64,000 bases of DNA from Pseudomonas chlororaphis subsp. piscium. GTDB lineage: Bacteria > Pseudomonadota > Gammaproteobacteria > Pseudomonadales > Pseudomonadaceae. Below, in pieces: positions 24,955-41,157 of this stretch (the first letter of the stretch is position 1; each line of letters opens with the position of its first letter). The stretch is from assembly GCF_003850345.1 (NCBI RefSeq), contig NZ_CP027707.1, positions 5,332,001 through 5,396,000 of the forward strand, written 5' to 3'. Made by a program: the position numbers and the translations under genes. The notes below the pieces were generated by a model, which was not told the DNA's origin, did no database searches, and saw only the letters and a list, made by a program, of their open reading frames with translations.

Positions 24955-26196
24955 TCACTCGCCCTGTCGGGCCGGAGCGTCCAGTTCGAAAGCCGTGTGC
25001 AGAGCGCGCACGGCCAGTTCCAGGTACTTCTCTTCAATCACCACGGAAACCTTGATTTCCGAGGTCGAGATCATCTGGATGTTGATGCTTTCCTTGGCCA
25101 GCGCTTCGAACATGCGGCTGGCAACGCCCGCGTGGGAACGCATGCCGACACCAACGATCGAGACCTTGGCAATCTTGGTGTCGCCCACCACTTCCCGGGC
25201 GCCGATTTCACGGGCAGTGTTTTCCAGCACTTGCTGGGCTGCCAGATAATCGTTGCGGTGCACGGTGAAGGTGAAGTCGGTGGTGTTATCGTGCGAAACG
25301 TTCTGCACGATCATATCGACTTCAATGTTCGCGGCGCTGATCGGGCCGAGAATCTTGAAGGCCACGCCGGGAGTGTCTGGCACGCCACGGATGGTCAGCT
25401 TGGCTTCATCGCGGTTAAAAGCGATGCCGGAAATGATCGGCTGTTCCATGGATTCCTCTTCATCAATAGTAATGAGGGTACCCGGACCCTCCTTGAAGCT
25501 GTGCAGTACGCGCAGCGGAACGTTGTACTTGCCGGCGAACTCGACCGCGCGGATCTGCAGCACCTTGGAACCCAGGCTGGCCATTTCCAGCATTTCTTCG
25601 AAGGTGATCTTGTCCAGGCGCTGGGCCACGGACACCACGCGCGGATCGGTGGTGTAGACGCCGTCGACATCGGTGTAGATCTGGCATTCGTCAGCCTTCA
25701 GGGCTGCCGCCAGCGCCACGCCGGTGGTGTCGGAACCGCCACGACCGAGGGTCGTGATGTTGCCGTGCTCGTCAACGCCCTGGAAACCGGCGACCACAAC
25801 CACGCGACCAGCCTTCAGGTCACCGCGAATTTTCTGATCGTCGATCTGCAATATGCGCGCTTTATTGTGCGCGCTATCGGTCAGAATCCGCACCTGGTTG
25901 CCGGTATAGGAGACTGCCGGCACGCCGCGCTTGATCAGCGCCATGGCCAGCAGTGCGATCGTCACCTGCTCACCGGTGGAAACGATCACGTCCAGCTCGC
26001 GAGGAACCGGCTGACCGTCGCCGCTGATTTGCTTGGCAAGGTCGATCAGACGGTTGGTTTCGCCGCTCATGGCCGACAGTACAACCACCAGGTCGTCACC
26101 GGCTTCGCGGAATTTTTTCACCTTGTCGGCGACCTGCTCGATTCTTTCGACGGAACCGACCGAGGTACCTCCAAATTTCTGTACGATCAAAGCCAT
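24955..26196 (-). CDS. lysC: Aspartate kinase
   Basis: Phosphorylates aspartate, the first step to lysine, threonine, methionine and diaminopimelate. The 413-residue protein has the kinase signature VQKFGGTSVGSVERI at residues 4-18, FQGVDEHGNITTLGRGGSD with the catalytic residues around 150-170, and two C-terminal ACT domains for feedback inhibition (from about residue 265). Length and pattern are of the Pseudomonas single-function type. It follows alaS and precedes rsmA. Confidence 0.96.
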   Translation of the reverse strand: MALIVQKFGGTSVGSVERIEQVADKVKKFREAGDDLVVVLSAMSGETNRLIDLAKQISGDGQPVPRELDVIVSTGEQVTIALLAMALIKRGVPAVSYTGNQVRILTDSAHNKARILQIDDQKIRGDLKAGRVVVVAGFQGVDEHGNITTLGRGGSDTTGVALAAALKADECQIYTDVDGVYTTDPRVVSVAQRLDKITFEEMLEMASLGSKVLQIRAVEFAGKYNVPLRVLHSFKEGPGTLITIDEEESMEQPIISGIAFNRDEAKLTIRGVPDTPGVAFKILGPISAANIEVDMIVQNVSHDNTTDFTFTVHRNDYLAAQQVLENTAREIGAREVVGDTKIAKVSIVGVGMRSHAGVASRMFEALAKESINIQMISTSEIKVSVVIEEKYLELAVRALHTAFELDAPARQGE

Positions 26197-26292
26197 TTCT
26201 AAGCCGCCTCAGCCCGTAAAGGGGCGCCCATTAATCAATCAAACTGCGCAGCTCCAAAGCCCGCCACTAGACGACGGGCTCGGCTTGGAACC

Positions 26293-28917
<2,625 letters not shown>

Positions 28918-29063
28918 TAGGTTCTTCCACGGAGACTGCGGCCAAAGGCCTGTGCGAAACGTCATCAGACGAAACGACGGCAAAGGGCCGCATTATATCG
29001 GCCCTGAGCTTGGGGTACAGCGTGTTTATACGATAGAGACGGTCAATTGGACGGCTAACACTG

Positions 29064-30068
29064 TCAGTTGCGGGAAAAATCGATAAAAGTCCCGATGACT
29101 TGCTCGATTTGTGCACGACTGACGTCCATATGAGTGACCATCCGCAGCCGCGATGCGGCGCTCAGCCTGATCCCACGCTCGCCGGCGAAGGCCTTGAGGG
29201 CCTCTGCCCTGTCGCCCATCGCCACATAGACCATGTTGGTCTGCACCGGCTCGACCTCATAGCCCGCCTCACGCAACCCCTCGGCCAGCAACTGGGCATT
29301 GGCATGGTCGTCGGCCAGGCGCGTTACATGATGATCGAGTGCGTACAAGCCCGCCGCGGCCAGGATCCCGGCCTGGCGCATGCCGCCCCCGACCATCTTG
29401 CGCAGGCGTCGGGCCTTGCCGATCAGCTCCGCCGAACCGCACAGCACCGAGCCCACCGGTGCGCCCAGGCCCTTGGACAGGCACACCGAGACCGAATCGA
29501 AGTGCTGGGTAATCTGCCGCGCATCGACACCCAGCTTGACCGCCGCGTTGTACAAGCGCGCGCCGTCCAGGTGCAGGGCCAGGCCATGCTCGCGGGTAAA
29601 GGCCCGGGCCTGCGCCAGATAGCTCAACGGCAGCACCTTGCCCTGCATGGTGTTTTCCAGCGCCAGCAGGCGGGTACAGGCAAAGTGGAAATCATCCGGC
29701 TTGATCGCCGCGGCGACCTGGGCCAGGTCCAGCGAGCCGTCGGCCTGGACTTCCAGCGGCTGGGGCTGGATCGAACCCAGCACCGCCGCCCCGCCGCCCT
29801 CGTACTTATAGGTATGCGCCTGCTGGCCGACGATGTATTCGTCGCCACGCCCACAATGGGCCATCAAGCCCAGCAGGTTGCTCATGGTCCCCGTTGGCAC
29901 GAACAGCGCCTCGGCGAATCCGAGGCGCTGCGCCAGTTCGGCTTCCAGGCGGTTGACCGTTGGATCTTCGCCGTAGACGTCATCGCCCGTGGCCGCTGTG
30001 GCCATTGCCTCCAGCATGCCTGCCGTGGGTTGGGTAACGGTGTCACTGCGAAGATCGATAACGCTCAT
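29064..30068 (-). CDS. ltaE: Low-specificity L-threonine aldolase
   Basis: A PLP enzyme that splits L-threonine or allo-threonine to glycine and acetaldehyde. The 334-residue protein begins with [11 protein letters not shown], has [15 protein letters not shown], and the PLP lysine in [16 protein letters not shown] near residue 205. It is 147 bases upstream of alaS on the same strand and faces away from the FMN riboswitch. Confidence 0.94.
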   Translation of the reverse strand: MSVIDLRSDTVTQPTAGMLEAMATAATGDDVYGEDPTVNRLEAELAQRLGFAEALFVPTGTMSNLLGLMAHCGRGDEYIVGQQAHTYKYEGGGAAVLGSIQPQPLEVQADGSLDLAQVAAAIKPDDFHFACTRLLALENTMQGKVLPLSYLAQARAFTREHGLALHLDGARLYNAAVKLGVDARQITQHFDSVSVCLSKGLGAPVGSVLCGSAELIGKARRLRKMVGGGMRQAGILAAAGLYALDHHVTRLADDHANAQLLAEGLREAGYEVEPVQTNMVYVAMGDRAEALKAFAGERGIRLSAASRLRMVTHMDVSRAQIEQVIGTFIDFSRN

Positions 30069-30282
30069 GAATCAGGCCTCGGCAAAGGGACGCGAACGTC
30101 GCTGCGAATAAGGAAATTCTTTCGAACTGAATTACTACGGGCACAACCGCGATTTATCAAGGCCCGCTCGGGAAAAGCCCGTCGACGGGCAGGAAAAACC
30201 GATGCTTATCATCCAAAAGCCGCAATGCATCGCCGAAAAATATGTGTTACAAACTCACCGCCGCCGCAAAGCCCGGTGGCAA

Positions 30283-30449
30283 CGTTCTCAGGGCGGGGTG
30301 TAATTCCCCACCGGCGGTAATTGCGCGCAATGCGCATAGCCCGCGAGCGCTTGGCGACAGACACCGCTTCGGCGGCGAATGACGGCAAGGTCAGCAGACC
30401 CGGTGTGATCCCGGGGCCGACGGTCATAGTCCGGATGAAGAGAGAACGG
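30283..30449 (+). promoter_or_regulatory. FMN riboswitch (RFN element)
   Basis: The conserved RFN pieces occur in order: AGGGCGGGGTG, AATTCCCCACCGGCGGT, AGCCCGCGAGCGCTT, GGTCAGCAGACCCGGTG, CCGGGGCCGACGGT and CATAGTCCGGATGAAGAG, closed by the GTTCTC/GAGAAC P1 stem. It controls the lumazine synthase gene downstream by sensing FMN. Confidence 0.95.
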
Positions 30450-30541
30450 GATTGGCGCCAAAGGGCCGTCCACAGACCTGCGCGCGACTGCTTGTGCGCC
30501 TGGCCCGTACGTACCCTTAAATCCCTTTCGATTCATAACGC

Positions 30542-30564
30542 CCTGTTTTTCACACAAACAGGAG
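30542..30564 (+). promoter_or_regulatory. Hairpin covering the ribH2 ribosome-binding site
   Basis: CCTGTTT (30542-30548) pairs perfectly with AAACAGG (30556-30562), and the right arm includes most of the AGGAG Shine-Dalgarno placed nine bases before the ATG. This is the likely sequestering stem of the riboswitch expression platform. Confidence 0.6.
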
Positions 30565-30573
30565 TCAGAACAG

Positions 30574-31080
30574 ATGCAACCCACCGCAATCGATAGCAAA
30601 AGCAAACAACATCACGGCGAACGCGTGGCGTTTATCCAGGCCTGCTGGCACAAGGAAATCGTCGACCAGAGCCGCAAAGGTTTCGTCAGCGAGATGCTCG
30701 CCCAGGGTTATCAGGAAACCGATATCGACTTCTTCGAAGTCGGCGGCGCCTTTGAAATTCCACTGCACGCCAAGCTGCTGGCCAAGTCCGGCCGTTATGC
30801 CGGCATCGTCGCCGCGGGCCTGGTGGTGGACGGCGGCATCTACCGCCACGAGTTCGTCGCCCAGTCAGTGATCAGCGGCCTGATGCAGGTCCAGCTGGAA
30901 ACCGAAGTGCCAGTGTTCTCGGTGGTCTTGACCCCGCACCACTTCCACGCCGGCGAAGAACATCAGAAGTTCTTCTTCGAGCATTTCGTGCACAAGGGCC
31001 AGGAAGCGGCGAAGACCTGCGCCGATACCCTGCACAAGACTCGCGCCCTGCGCCGTCATGAGCAGCGGGTAGCGGTGTAA
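30574..31080 (+). CDS. ribH2: 6,7-dimethyl-8-ribityllumazine synthase, RibH2 type
   Basis: Condenses the ribityl-pyrimidine with dihydroxybutanone phosphate in riboflavin synthesis. The 168-residue protein has VGGAFEIPLHAKLLAKSG (the substrate loop), VVDGGIYRHEFVAQSVISGL with the catalytic histidine, and VPVFSVVLTPHHFHAGEEHQ. This pattern is the divergent RibH2 of Brucella and rhizobia rather than the housekeeping RibH. It stands alone behind the FMN riboswitch, so it is probably a second, flavin-regulated enzyme; the main ribH should be elsewhere. Confidence 0.88.
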   Translation: MQPTAIDSKSKQHHGERVAFIQACWHKEIVDQSRKGFVSEMLAQGYQETDIDFFEVGGAFEIPLHAKLLAKSGRYAGIVAAGLVVDGGIYRHEFVAQSVISGLMQVQLETEVPVFSVVLTPHHFHAGEEHQKFFFEHFVHKGQEAAKTCADTLHKTRALRRHEQRVAV

Positions 31081-31101
31081 GCGTCAGACGCTGAAAGCAA
31101 A

Positions 31102-31164
31102 ATCGCGAGCCAGCTCGCTCCTACAGGGATCGAGCTGGCTCGCGATGTTTTTGTAGCCGCTGCC
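31102..31164. repeat. REP pair plus fragment of a second REP family
   Basis: ATCGCGAGCCAGCTCG at 31102 faces its inverse ending 31146, around CTCCTACAGGGAT, followed by a T-run, so it may also terminate ribH2 mRNA. TGTAGCCGCTGCC at 31152 matches the start of the repeat at 45027. Confidence 0.75.
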
Positions 31165-31177
31165 TCGGGCCGTGATA

Positions 31178-32188
31178 TCAGGCCAGGCCGTCAGCCGTGG
31201 TCGGCACGATCAGGATCCCGGCACGCAGGCCGTTTTTCACCTTGGGGTTGGGGAAAATGATCCGCGCGCCCTCCTCCTCGACTATCCAGCGGGTCTGGGC
31301 AATGTCGTCGGCCAGCAGGTAACCCACTTCCAGTTCGGAGAAATTCTCGATATCCGCCGGCAGATGCAGGTGGAAGGTATCGCTGTGCTTGATGATTTCC
31401 CGAGCGACGCTGAACAGCTGCAAGCCATCCAGCTTCTCCTCCGCCATGGGCGGTTCGCGGCCTTCGATGATCTGCTTGAGGCGGGTTTCCAGACGCTCGA
31501 CATTCACCCCCTGGTTCTGCCCAAACGGCCGGGCCTTGCCCAGTTCCAGGGTGAAAGACTCGGCGTCCAGCTTGTCGTAGGTATAGGAGCTGAACACGAT
31601 GGACGGCTTGTTCTGCAGCAGCACCGCCTCCATGCCCGCGGCCCGCAGGCGCACCAGCTCCCGGCGCGAGTGCTGGCGACCTTCCTTCCACGGATACAGG
31701 GCGAACTGTTCGATCTTCGAACCGCGGATCGCCGTGTGCAGGTCGTAGTGCAGGCGGGTACGGTCCGGCAGGCTGAAGAAACTCGCCGCCAGGCGCTCCA
31801 GCTCGCAGGCGCGCAAGGCTTCGTTGCCACTGCTTTGTTCGTGACGGCCGTTGAACAGCCGGTTGATGTCCTGCTCGATGAAACGCTCGCCGCGGCGCAT
31901 GGCCTCGGGGTTGCCGAACAGAAACAGAATGCGTGCGCACGGCTTGAGGTCGCCGCGGGCGATGTCGTGCAACAGACGGTCGAGCAACTCGATCGGTGCC
32001 GTCTCGTTGCCGTGGATGCCGGCCGACAGCAGCAGGTCCATGCCATTGTCACGTGCCTGAGGTGGCCGGACTTCCAGCGCACCTTCGCTCAGCCAGCGCA
32101 TCCGCACGCCGTCGACAGTCAGTTGAGTCTTCTCCGCCGGTTCACGACCGGCGAGGGTCAGTTCAAGCAGTTTGCCGAGGGCGAGCAT
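31178..32188 (-). CDS. astE: Succinylglutamate desuccinylase AstE (AruE)
   Basis: Last step of the arginine succinyltransferase pathway: N-succinylglutamate to glutamate and succinate. The 336-residue zinc hydrolase has the metal motif [16 protein letters not shown] near residue 52, [11 protein letters not shown] with the third zinc histidine, and the later [13 protein letters not shown] with the catalytic Glu. It ends the aru operon, 13 bases after the small His-tailed gene. Confidence 0.94.
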   Translation of the reverse strand: MLALGKLLELTLAGREPAEKTQLTVDGVRMRWLSEGALEVRPPQARDNGMDLLLSAGIHGNETAPIELLDRLLHDIARGDLKPCARILFLFGNPEAMRRGERFIEQDINRLFNGRHEQSSGNEALRACELERLAASFFSLPDRTRLHYDLHTAIRGSKIEQFALYPWKEGRQHSRRELVRLRAAGMEAVLLQNKPSIVFSSYTYDKLDAESFTLELGKARPFGQNQGVNVERLETRLKQIIEGREPPMAEEKLDGLQLFSVAREIIKHSDTFHLHLPADIENFSELEVGYLLADDIAQTRWIVEEEGARIIFPNPKVKNGLRAGILIVPTTADGLA

Positions 32189-32201
32189 AGAACGTTATTC
32201 C

Positions 32202-32489
32202 TTAATGGTCGTGCTGACAGTCAGGGCCGTGCACGTGATCGTCGTCACCAGCGTCGGCCGGTTCCATTTCCAGTTGCAGACTTACCAGATTAGTCGCCAA
32301 TGGACGCAACAGCAGGTTGGCGTACTCTTCGTCGCCTTCCTCGACGTCCACGCCGATCAGCAGTTGGCCGCGGCCGTCCTGCTGGATCCACAGTTCCTTG
32401 CCTTGCCACATCACGGCAACGCGGGTGCAGGAAGTTTCCAGTTGAGTGCCGTCGGTGTCTTCAAGGATCAGCTGCAGGGTATCGCTCAT
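32202..32489 (-). CDS. Small acidic protein with His-rich tail (PA0900-like)
   Basis: A 95-residue acidic protein occurs between astB and astE, where P. aeruginosa has the unnamed gene PA0900. The N-terminal part is beta-rich (SDTLQLILEDTDGTQLETS); the tail DDDHVHGPDCQHDH has four His and one Cys and looks metal-binding. No enzyme motif. Its place inside a zinc-enzyme operon suggests a role with AstE, such as metal delivery, but this is only inference. Confidence 0.8.
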   Translation of the reverse strand: MSDTLQLILEDTDGTQLETSCTRVAVMWQGKELWIQQDGRGQLLIGVDVEEGDEEYANLLLRPLATNLVSLQLEMEPADAGDDDHVHGPDCQHDH

Positions 32490-32552
32490 TTATTACGCTC
32501 TCATCTGGAGGTAAAGCGGCGCGCCTGGATCAGCGGACTCAGGCGCGGGCTT

Positions 32553-33899
32553 TTAATTGATCTGGAATGGATAAACCGCGCCCAGTTTAAGGATTTGCGT
32601 CAGTTCATCCAGTGCCGTCCGGCACTCAAGCAGCAATTGCGGGTCCGCCAGATCGTTTTCGCTCAGGCGGTCGCGGTAGTGCTTGTCGACCCACTGGGTC
32701 AGCGTGCCGTACAACGGCGCGGTCATGATAACCCCTGGGTTGACCGCCGCCAGTTCGGTTTGGTTGAGCGCGACCCGTAGCCGCAGGCACGCCGGGCCAC
32801 CGCCGTTCTGCATGCTCTGCTTGAGGTCGAAGACTTTCACTTCGCGAATAAGGCCGCCGGAGCTGGTCAGGCCTTGCAGGTACTGCCAGACGCGCTCGTT
32901 GCCGCGGCACTCTTCCGGCACGATCAGCAGCATCGAGCCATCGGCGCGGGACAGCAGCTGGCTGTTGAACAGGTAGGAGCGCACCGCGTCTTCCACCGTG
33001 ACCTGCGAGCGCGGCACGCAGATCGACTGGAAGTTGCCGCCACGCTTGCCCAGCTTGGCCTGCAGCTCGGCGAGCATCTTGTCGGTCTCGAGGAACGCGT
33101 CCTCGTGGTAGAACAGCACTTCGCCGTTCCCCACCGCGATCACATCGTTATGAAACACGCCCTGGTCGATCACCGACGGGTTCTGCTGGGCATACACCAC
33201 ACCGTCGTCGCTCAGGCCGTGCAGCCGGGCGACGGCCTGCGAGGCTTCCAGGGTCTGGCGCGCCGGGTACTTCTGCGGTGCCGGGTAGCGGGTATCGAAG
33301 GCGCTGCGACCGAAGACGAAGAACTCGACACCGGCCTGGCCATAGTCACGGCAGAAACGAGTGTGGTTGGCCGCGCCTTCATCGCCGAACTGCGCCACCG
33401 CCGGCAGCGCCGCGTGATGGGCGAAGTGCTTCTGGTCGGCGAACATCGCCCCCAGTACGCGACTGGTGGTCGGGTGTTCGATGCTGCGGTGATATTTGCA
33501 GTTCAGGTTGGCGGCGGTGAAATGCACGCGACCATCAGCGGTGTCGGCGCTCGGGCTGACCGTGGCGGCGTTGGCCACCCACATGCTCGACGCCGAGCAA
33601 CTGGCGACCAGCAGCGGCATCGCATCCTTGGCGGCGCGCTCGATGACCTGCGCATCGCTGCCGGAAAACCCCAGGCGACGCAGGGCGGCCACATCCGGGC
33701 GTTCCTGTGGCGCCAGCACGCCTTGCTGGAAACCCATTTCCATCAGCGCTTTCATTTTCGCCAGGCCCTGCAGCGCGGCTTCCTTGGGGTTGGAAGACTG
33801 CTGGCTGTTGCTCTGGGACGCGACGTTGCCGTAGGACAGGCCGCCGTAGTTATGGGTAGGCCCCACTAGACCGTCGAAATTGACTTCATAGGATTTCAT
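32553..33899 (-). CDS. astB: N-succinylarginine dihydrolase AstB (AruB)
   Basis: Hydrolyses succinylarginine to succinylornithine, two ammonia and CO2. The 448-residue protein starts [20 protein letters not shown], has the amidinotransferase-fold residues around [20 protein letters not shown], an [12 protein letters not shown] segment with the catalytic His, and the C-terminal [12 protein letters not shown] with the nucleophile Cys. The ATG at 33899 is fixed by the family N-terminus. It lies 129 bases after astD in the operon. Confidence 0.95.
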   Translation of the reverse strand: MKSYEVNFDGLVGPTHNYGGLSYGNVASQSNSQQSSNPKEAALQGLAKMKALMEMGFQQGVLAPQERPDVAALRRLGFSGSDAQVIERAAKDAMPLLVASCSASSMWVANAATVSPSADTADGRVHFTAANLNCKYHRSIEHPTTSRVLGAMFADQKHFAHHAALPAVAQFGDEGAANHTRFCRDYGQAGVEFFVFGRSAFDTRYPAPQKYPARQTLEASQAVARLHGLSDDGVVYAQQNPSVIDQGVFHNDVIAVGNGEVLFYHEDAFLETDKMLAELQAKLGKRGGNFQSICVPRSQVTVEDAVRSYLFNSQLLSRADGSMLLIVPEECRGNERVWQYLQGLTSSGGLIREVKVFDLKQSMQNGGGPACLRLRVALNQTELAAVNPGVIMTAPLYGTLTQWVDKHYRDRLSENDLADPQLLLECRTALDELTQILKLGAVYPFQIN

Positions 33900-34028
33900 C
33901 AGCGAGGCTCCACGAATCTGTTTTTTATATGTGACATCTGCAAGGCTGCGGCGACAGGGATCATCTCCTGTCACCGCGGCGCACTGCGACAAGGCCCGCA
34001 GGGCCTTCCAGCGCATTCAAACCACCTG

Positions 34029-36520
<2,492 letters not shown>

Positions 36521-36574
36521 GCTATCTCCTCAGACGGGCGCCGCTGCCGGCCCCCGCGAAACTCGCTTAAGGCG

Positions 36575-37594
36575 TTAAACCGCCACCAGGCGCACGCTGG
36601 CACCTTCGCCGACGCCCAGGGCTTCGGCCGCTTGCAGATCCAGGGTCACCGGTTTGCCCGGCGCGTAATCCAGCTCCAGCATCACCGCTCGGTAATCCTG
36701 CAACTGCGCGTTGGCGACCAGGTACTGGCGTCCGCCGCCCTTGGCGAGCTCACCGATCTTCACCGGTACCACACGGCTCTGGGCGATCGAACGGATCCCC
36801 GAGACCCGGGCGTGCAGGGTCGGGCCACCGTCGAAGATGTCGATGTAATGGTCGGTCTCGAAGCCTTCGCGCATCAGGATGTCGAAGGTGATCTGCGCCC
36901 GCGGGTGCACCTGGCCCATGGCTTCCTGCGCGGCATCCGGCAGCAGCGGCACATAGATCGGGTAGTGCGGCATCAGTTCGGCGAGGAAGGTGCGGCTTTT
37001 CAGCCCGCACAGACGCTCGGCGGCGGCGTAGTTGAGGTCGAAGAAGTTGCGGCCGATGGCGTCCCAGAACGGCGAGTCGCCGTTTTCGTCGCTGTAGCCG
37101 ACGATCTCGGTCACCACCGAATCGGCGAAACGCTCCGGGTGGCTGGCGACGAACAGCAGGCGACCGCGGGAATTGAGTTCCGACCACGGCGAACCCACCA
37201 GCTCCGGGACCACATAGAAGCTGGTCAGCAGGCTATTGCCGGTCAGGTCGTGGCACTGGGAAAGCACGTGGATCTTGTTGTGGATCTTCAGCTCGCGGGA
37301 GGCGTGCACGAAGGTCTCGTTACGGAAGCTGTAGAACGGCTCGGAGTAACCGGCCGAGGCGACGATGGCCGAGCAACCGACCAGCTTGCCGGCTTCGGTG
37401 TCCTCGAGGACGAAGAAGTAGCTCTCCTCGCCATTGAAGCTCACCTCGGCGGCGAACGAAGCCTCGCTTGCCGCGATCTTGTCGCTCAGGCGTTCCACGT
37501 CATCCGGCAAGGAAGTGACACCAATCGGGCTGTCCGCAGCCAGACGCTGTACCTCGCCCAGATCAGCCATTTGCGCGGGGCGCATCACCAGCAT
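36575..37594 (-). CDS. aruF: Arginine/ornithine succinyltransferase, alpha subunit AruF
   Basis: Partner of AruG. The 339-residue protein has the same fold with shared blocks FVLEDTEAGKLVGCSAIVAS, CHDLTGNSLLTSFYVVPELV and SPFWDAIGRNFFDLNYAAAE. It precedes aruG by 54 bases and follows aruC by 133 bases. The two subunits clearly derive from a tandem duplication but have diverged. Confidence 0.95.
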   Translation of the reverse strand: MLVMRPAQMADLGEVQRLAADSPIGVTSLPDDVERLSDKIAASEASFAAEVSFNGEESYFFVLEDTEAGKLVGCSAIVASAGYSEPFYSFRNETFVHASRELKIHNKIHVLSQCHDLTGNSLLTSFYVVPELVGSPWSELNSRGRLLFVASHPERFADSVVTEIVGYSDENGDSPFWDAIGRNFFDLNYAAAERLCGLKSRTFLAELMPHYPIYVPLLPDAAQEAMGQVHPRAQITFDILMREGFETDHYIDIFDGGPTLHARVSGIRSIAQSRVVPVKIGELAKGGGRQYLVANAQLQDYRAVMLELDYAPGKPVTLDLQAAEALGVGEGASVRLVAV

Positions 37595-37727
37595 GGTGTC
37601 ACTCCTTACTCGAAACAGGCCGGCCAGGAGGCCGACTCAGGGAAAAAAATGCCGGGACAGCCCGGCACCGAAAATTAGGCTCGGCGCTTGCCCTGAAGAC
37701 AAGCGCCGAGGAGTACCGCGGCCCGAA

Positions 37728-39047
<1,320 letters not shown>

Positions 39048-39077
39048 TTATAGCGCCAACCCCGGTTTTACGCGGGT

Positions 39078-39093
39078 TTACGGCAATGCGACA
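39078..39093 (-). promoter_or_regulatory. ArgR half site before aruC (distal)
   Basis: A second minus-strand TGTCGC-N8-AA lies 51 bases upstream of the first. The spacing is larger than a simple tandem pair, so each may have a weaker partner nearby. Confidence 0.5.
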
Positions 39094-39179
39094 AATAGCG
39101 TCGCAAAGGCGCAGTTTAAACTGCTGGAGGCTTTAACGGCAGGATTGGACAAGGGATTTACGCCCGGCGTGACGACGCC

Positions 39180-39244
39180 ATCGCGAGCAAGCTTCGCTCC
39201 TACACGGAACTCATTCTTCCGTAGGAGCGAAGCTTGCTCGCGAT
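39180..39244. repeat. REP pair (REPIN)
   Basis: A 24-base arm at 39180-39203 is perfectly inverted at 39221-39244 around a 17-base centre. The arm matches the single REP at 1081. It lies between argR and aruC, just after the argR stop. Confidence 0.9.
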
Positions 39245-39275
39245 AGCAATTTGACAGGTAAAACGAAGAGGCGAA

Positions 39276-40256
39276 TCAACCGCGCTCGGAAGGCACCGAA
39301 GACAGCTCGAACGGGCTGCTGCTGCGACGCTGGTTGCGGTCTTCCCGCGGCGTGGCGCCGAAGAAGTTGCGGTAGGCGCTGGAGAAATGCGGGCCCGAGG
39401 AGAAACCGCAGGACAGGCCGATCTGGATGATCGACTTGCTGGTCTGCATCAGCATCTGCCGCGCCTTGTTCAGGCGCAGTTCCAGGTAGTACTGGCTCGG
39501 CACGCGATTGAGGTATTGCTTGAAGATCCGCTCCAGTTGCCGACGCGAGACGCACACATGCTGGGCGATTTCGTCGGTGGTCAGCGGCTCCTCGATATTG
39601 GCCTCCATCAGCAGCACCGCCTGGGTCAGCTTCGGGTGGCTGGAGCCCAGGCGGTTCTGCAATGGAATGCGCTGGCGCTCGCCGCCTTCGCGGATACGCT
39701 CCACCACCAATTCTTCCGAGACCGCGCCGGCCAGCTCCGCGCCGTGGTCACGAGCCAGCACCGCCAGCAACAGATCCAGCACCGACATCCCGCCGCACGC
39801 CGTCAGGCGATCGCGATCCCAATCGAACAGGTGGCTGGTGGCGATGACCTTGGGGAAACGCTCGGCAAAATCGTCCTGCCAGCGCCAGTGCACCGCAGCC
39901 CGATAACCGTCGAGAAAACCCAGCTGCGCCAGGGGATACACACCGGCGGACAAACCGCCGATCACACAGCCGGCACGCACCAGTTGCTTGAGCGCGCTGC
40001 TCAGGGCCGGTGCCAGGGTGGCAGGCGGCTCATCGGCCAGCAGGAACAGTTTCTGGCAGCCTTCGAGCTTGCCCGACCAAGGCTCGCCCGGCAGTTGCCA
40101 GGCGCCTTCGGCCGGCGCTTCGGCCTGCAGGAAGGCCAGTTCGTAGACCACTTCCGGATGCACGCGCTGAGCGACACGCAAGGCCTCCTCGGCCAGCGCC
40201 AGCGTCAAGGCTTTAGTGCTGGGCCAAATCAGGAAACCAATTCGATGGGCAGTCAT
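39276..40256 (-). CDS. argR: AraC-family arginine regulator ArgR
   Basis: Pseudomonas ArgR activates aot and aru genes with arginine and represses arginine synthesis; it is unrelated to enteric ArgR. The 326-residue protein has an N-terminal DJ-1/GATase-like domain (RIGFLIWPSTKALTLALAEE; GGLSAGVYPLAQLGFLDGYR) and two C-terminal helix-turn-helices (TTDEIAQHVCVSRRQLERIF; IIQIGLSCGFSSGPHFSSAY). The ATG at 40256 is preferred to a TTG three codons earlier. It lies between aotP and aruC as in P. aeruginosa. Confidence 0.94.
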   Translation of the reverse strand: MTAHRIGFLIWPSTKALTLALAEEALRVAQRVHPEVVYELAFLQAEAPAEGAWQLPGEPWSGKLEGCQKLFLLADEPPATLAPALSSALKQLVRAGCVIGGLSAGVYPLAQLGFLDGYRAAVHWRWQDDFAERFPKVIATSHLFDWDRDRLTACGGMSVLDLLLAVLARDHGAELAGAVSEELVVERIREGGERQRIPLQNRLGSSHPKLTQAVLLMEANIEEPLTTDEIAQHVCVSRRQLERIFKQYLNRVPSQYYLELRLNKARQMLMQTSKSIIQIGLSCGFSSGPHFSSAYRNFFGATPREDRNQRRSSSPFELSSVPSERG

Positions 40257-40369
40257 GGCGGGCAATCCGAAACGAAACAGTGTTAGAGGCCAAAGGCGGC
40301 TGCAACCAAATTAGACCATCTGGCGCGCGGTGCGCAGCATGACCTAATTTGGTGCATTACGGGAGTGAT

Positions 40370-41134
40370 TTACTTCAGGCTGCCCGAGAGGAATTGTTGC
40401 AAACGTTCCGATTGCGGATTGACCAGCACTTCGCGCGGATTGCCGCTCTCTTCCACCAGGCCCTTGTGCAGGAATATCAGCTGGTTCGAGACTTCACGGG
40501 CAAAGCCCATTTCGTGGGTCACCACCACCATGGTCCGGCCTTCCTGGGCCAGGGCCTGCATCACTTTCAGCACGTCGCCCACCAGCTCGGGGTCGAGCGC
40601 CGAAGTCGGTTCGTCGAACAGCATGACTTCAGGCTCCATCGCCAGCGCACGGGCGATCGCCACACGCTGCTGCTCACCACCGGACATATGGCCCGGGTAG
40701 GCATCCTTGCGATGCGCCACGCCAACCTTGGCCAGGTAGTGCTCGGCCTTTTCACGGGCCTCGGCCTTGGGCACACCGAGTACATGCACCGGCGCTTCCA
40801 TGATGTTTTCGATAGCGGTCATGTGCGACCACAGGTTGAAGTGCTGGAACACCATCGACAGGCGCGAACGCATGCGTTGCAGCTGTTTTGGATCCGCCGC
40901 CTTCAGCGCGCCGTCCTTGTTCGCCACCAGCTTCAACTCTTCGTTGTTCAGCAGGATCTTGCCGGCGTGCGGCTGCTCCAGCAGGTTGATGCAGCGCAGG
41001 AAGGTGGATTTGCCGGAGCCACTGGAGCCGATGATGCTGATCACATCGCCAGCCGCCGCTTTCAGGGACACGCCCTTGAGCACTTCGTGACTGCCATAGC
41101 GTTTATGCAGGTCTTGGACTTCAAGTTTGTACAT
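40370..41134 (-). CDS. aotP: Arginine/ornithine ABC transporter ATP-binding protein AotP
   Basis: Drives uptake of arginine and ornithine through AotQM. The 254-residue ATPase has Walker A IIGSSGSGKSTF, Q-loop VFQHFNLWSHM, signature HMSGGEQQRVAIARAL, Walker B MLFDEPTSALD and the switch H in VVVTHEMGFA. The start MYKLEVQDLHK at 41134 fits HisP-like proteins; the GTG/ATG five codons upstream is less likely. Confidence 0.95.
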   Translation of the reverse strand: MYKLEVQDLHKRYGSHEVLKGVSLKAAAGDVISIIGSSGSGKSTFLRCINLLEQPHAGKILLNNEELKLVANKDGALKAADPKQLQRMRSRLSMVFQHFNLWSHMTAIENIMEAPVHVLGVPKAEAREKAEHYLAKVGVAHRKDAYPGHMSGGEQQRVAIARALAMEPEVMLFDEPTSALDPELVGDVLKVMQALAQEGRTMVVVTHEMGFAREVSNQLIFLHKGLVEESGNPREVLVNPQSERLQQFLSGSLK

Positions 41135-41157
41135 GCTGTCGGTTCTCACAAAAGCAG

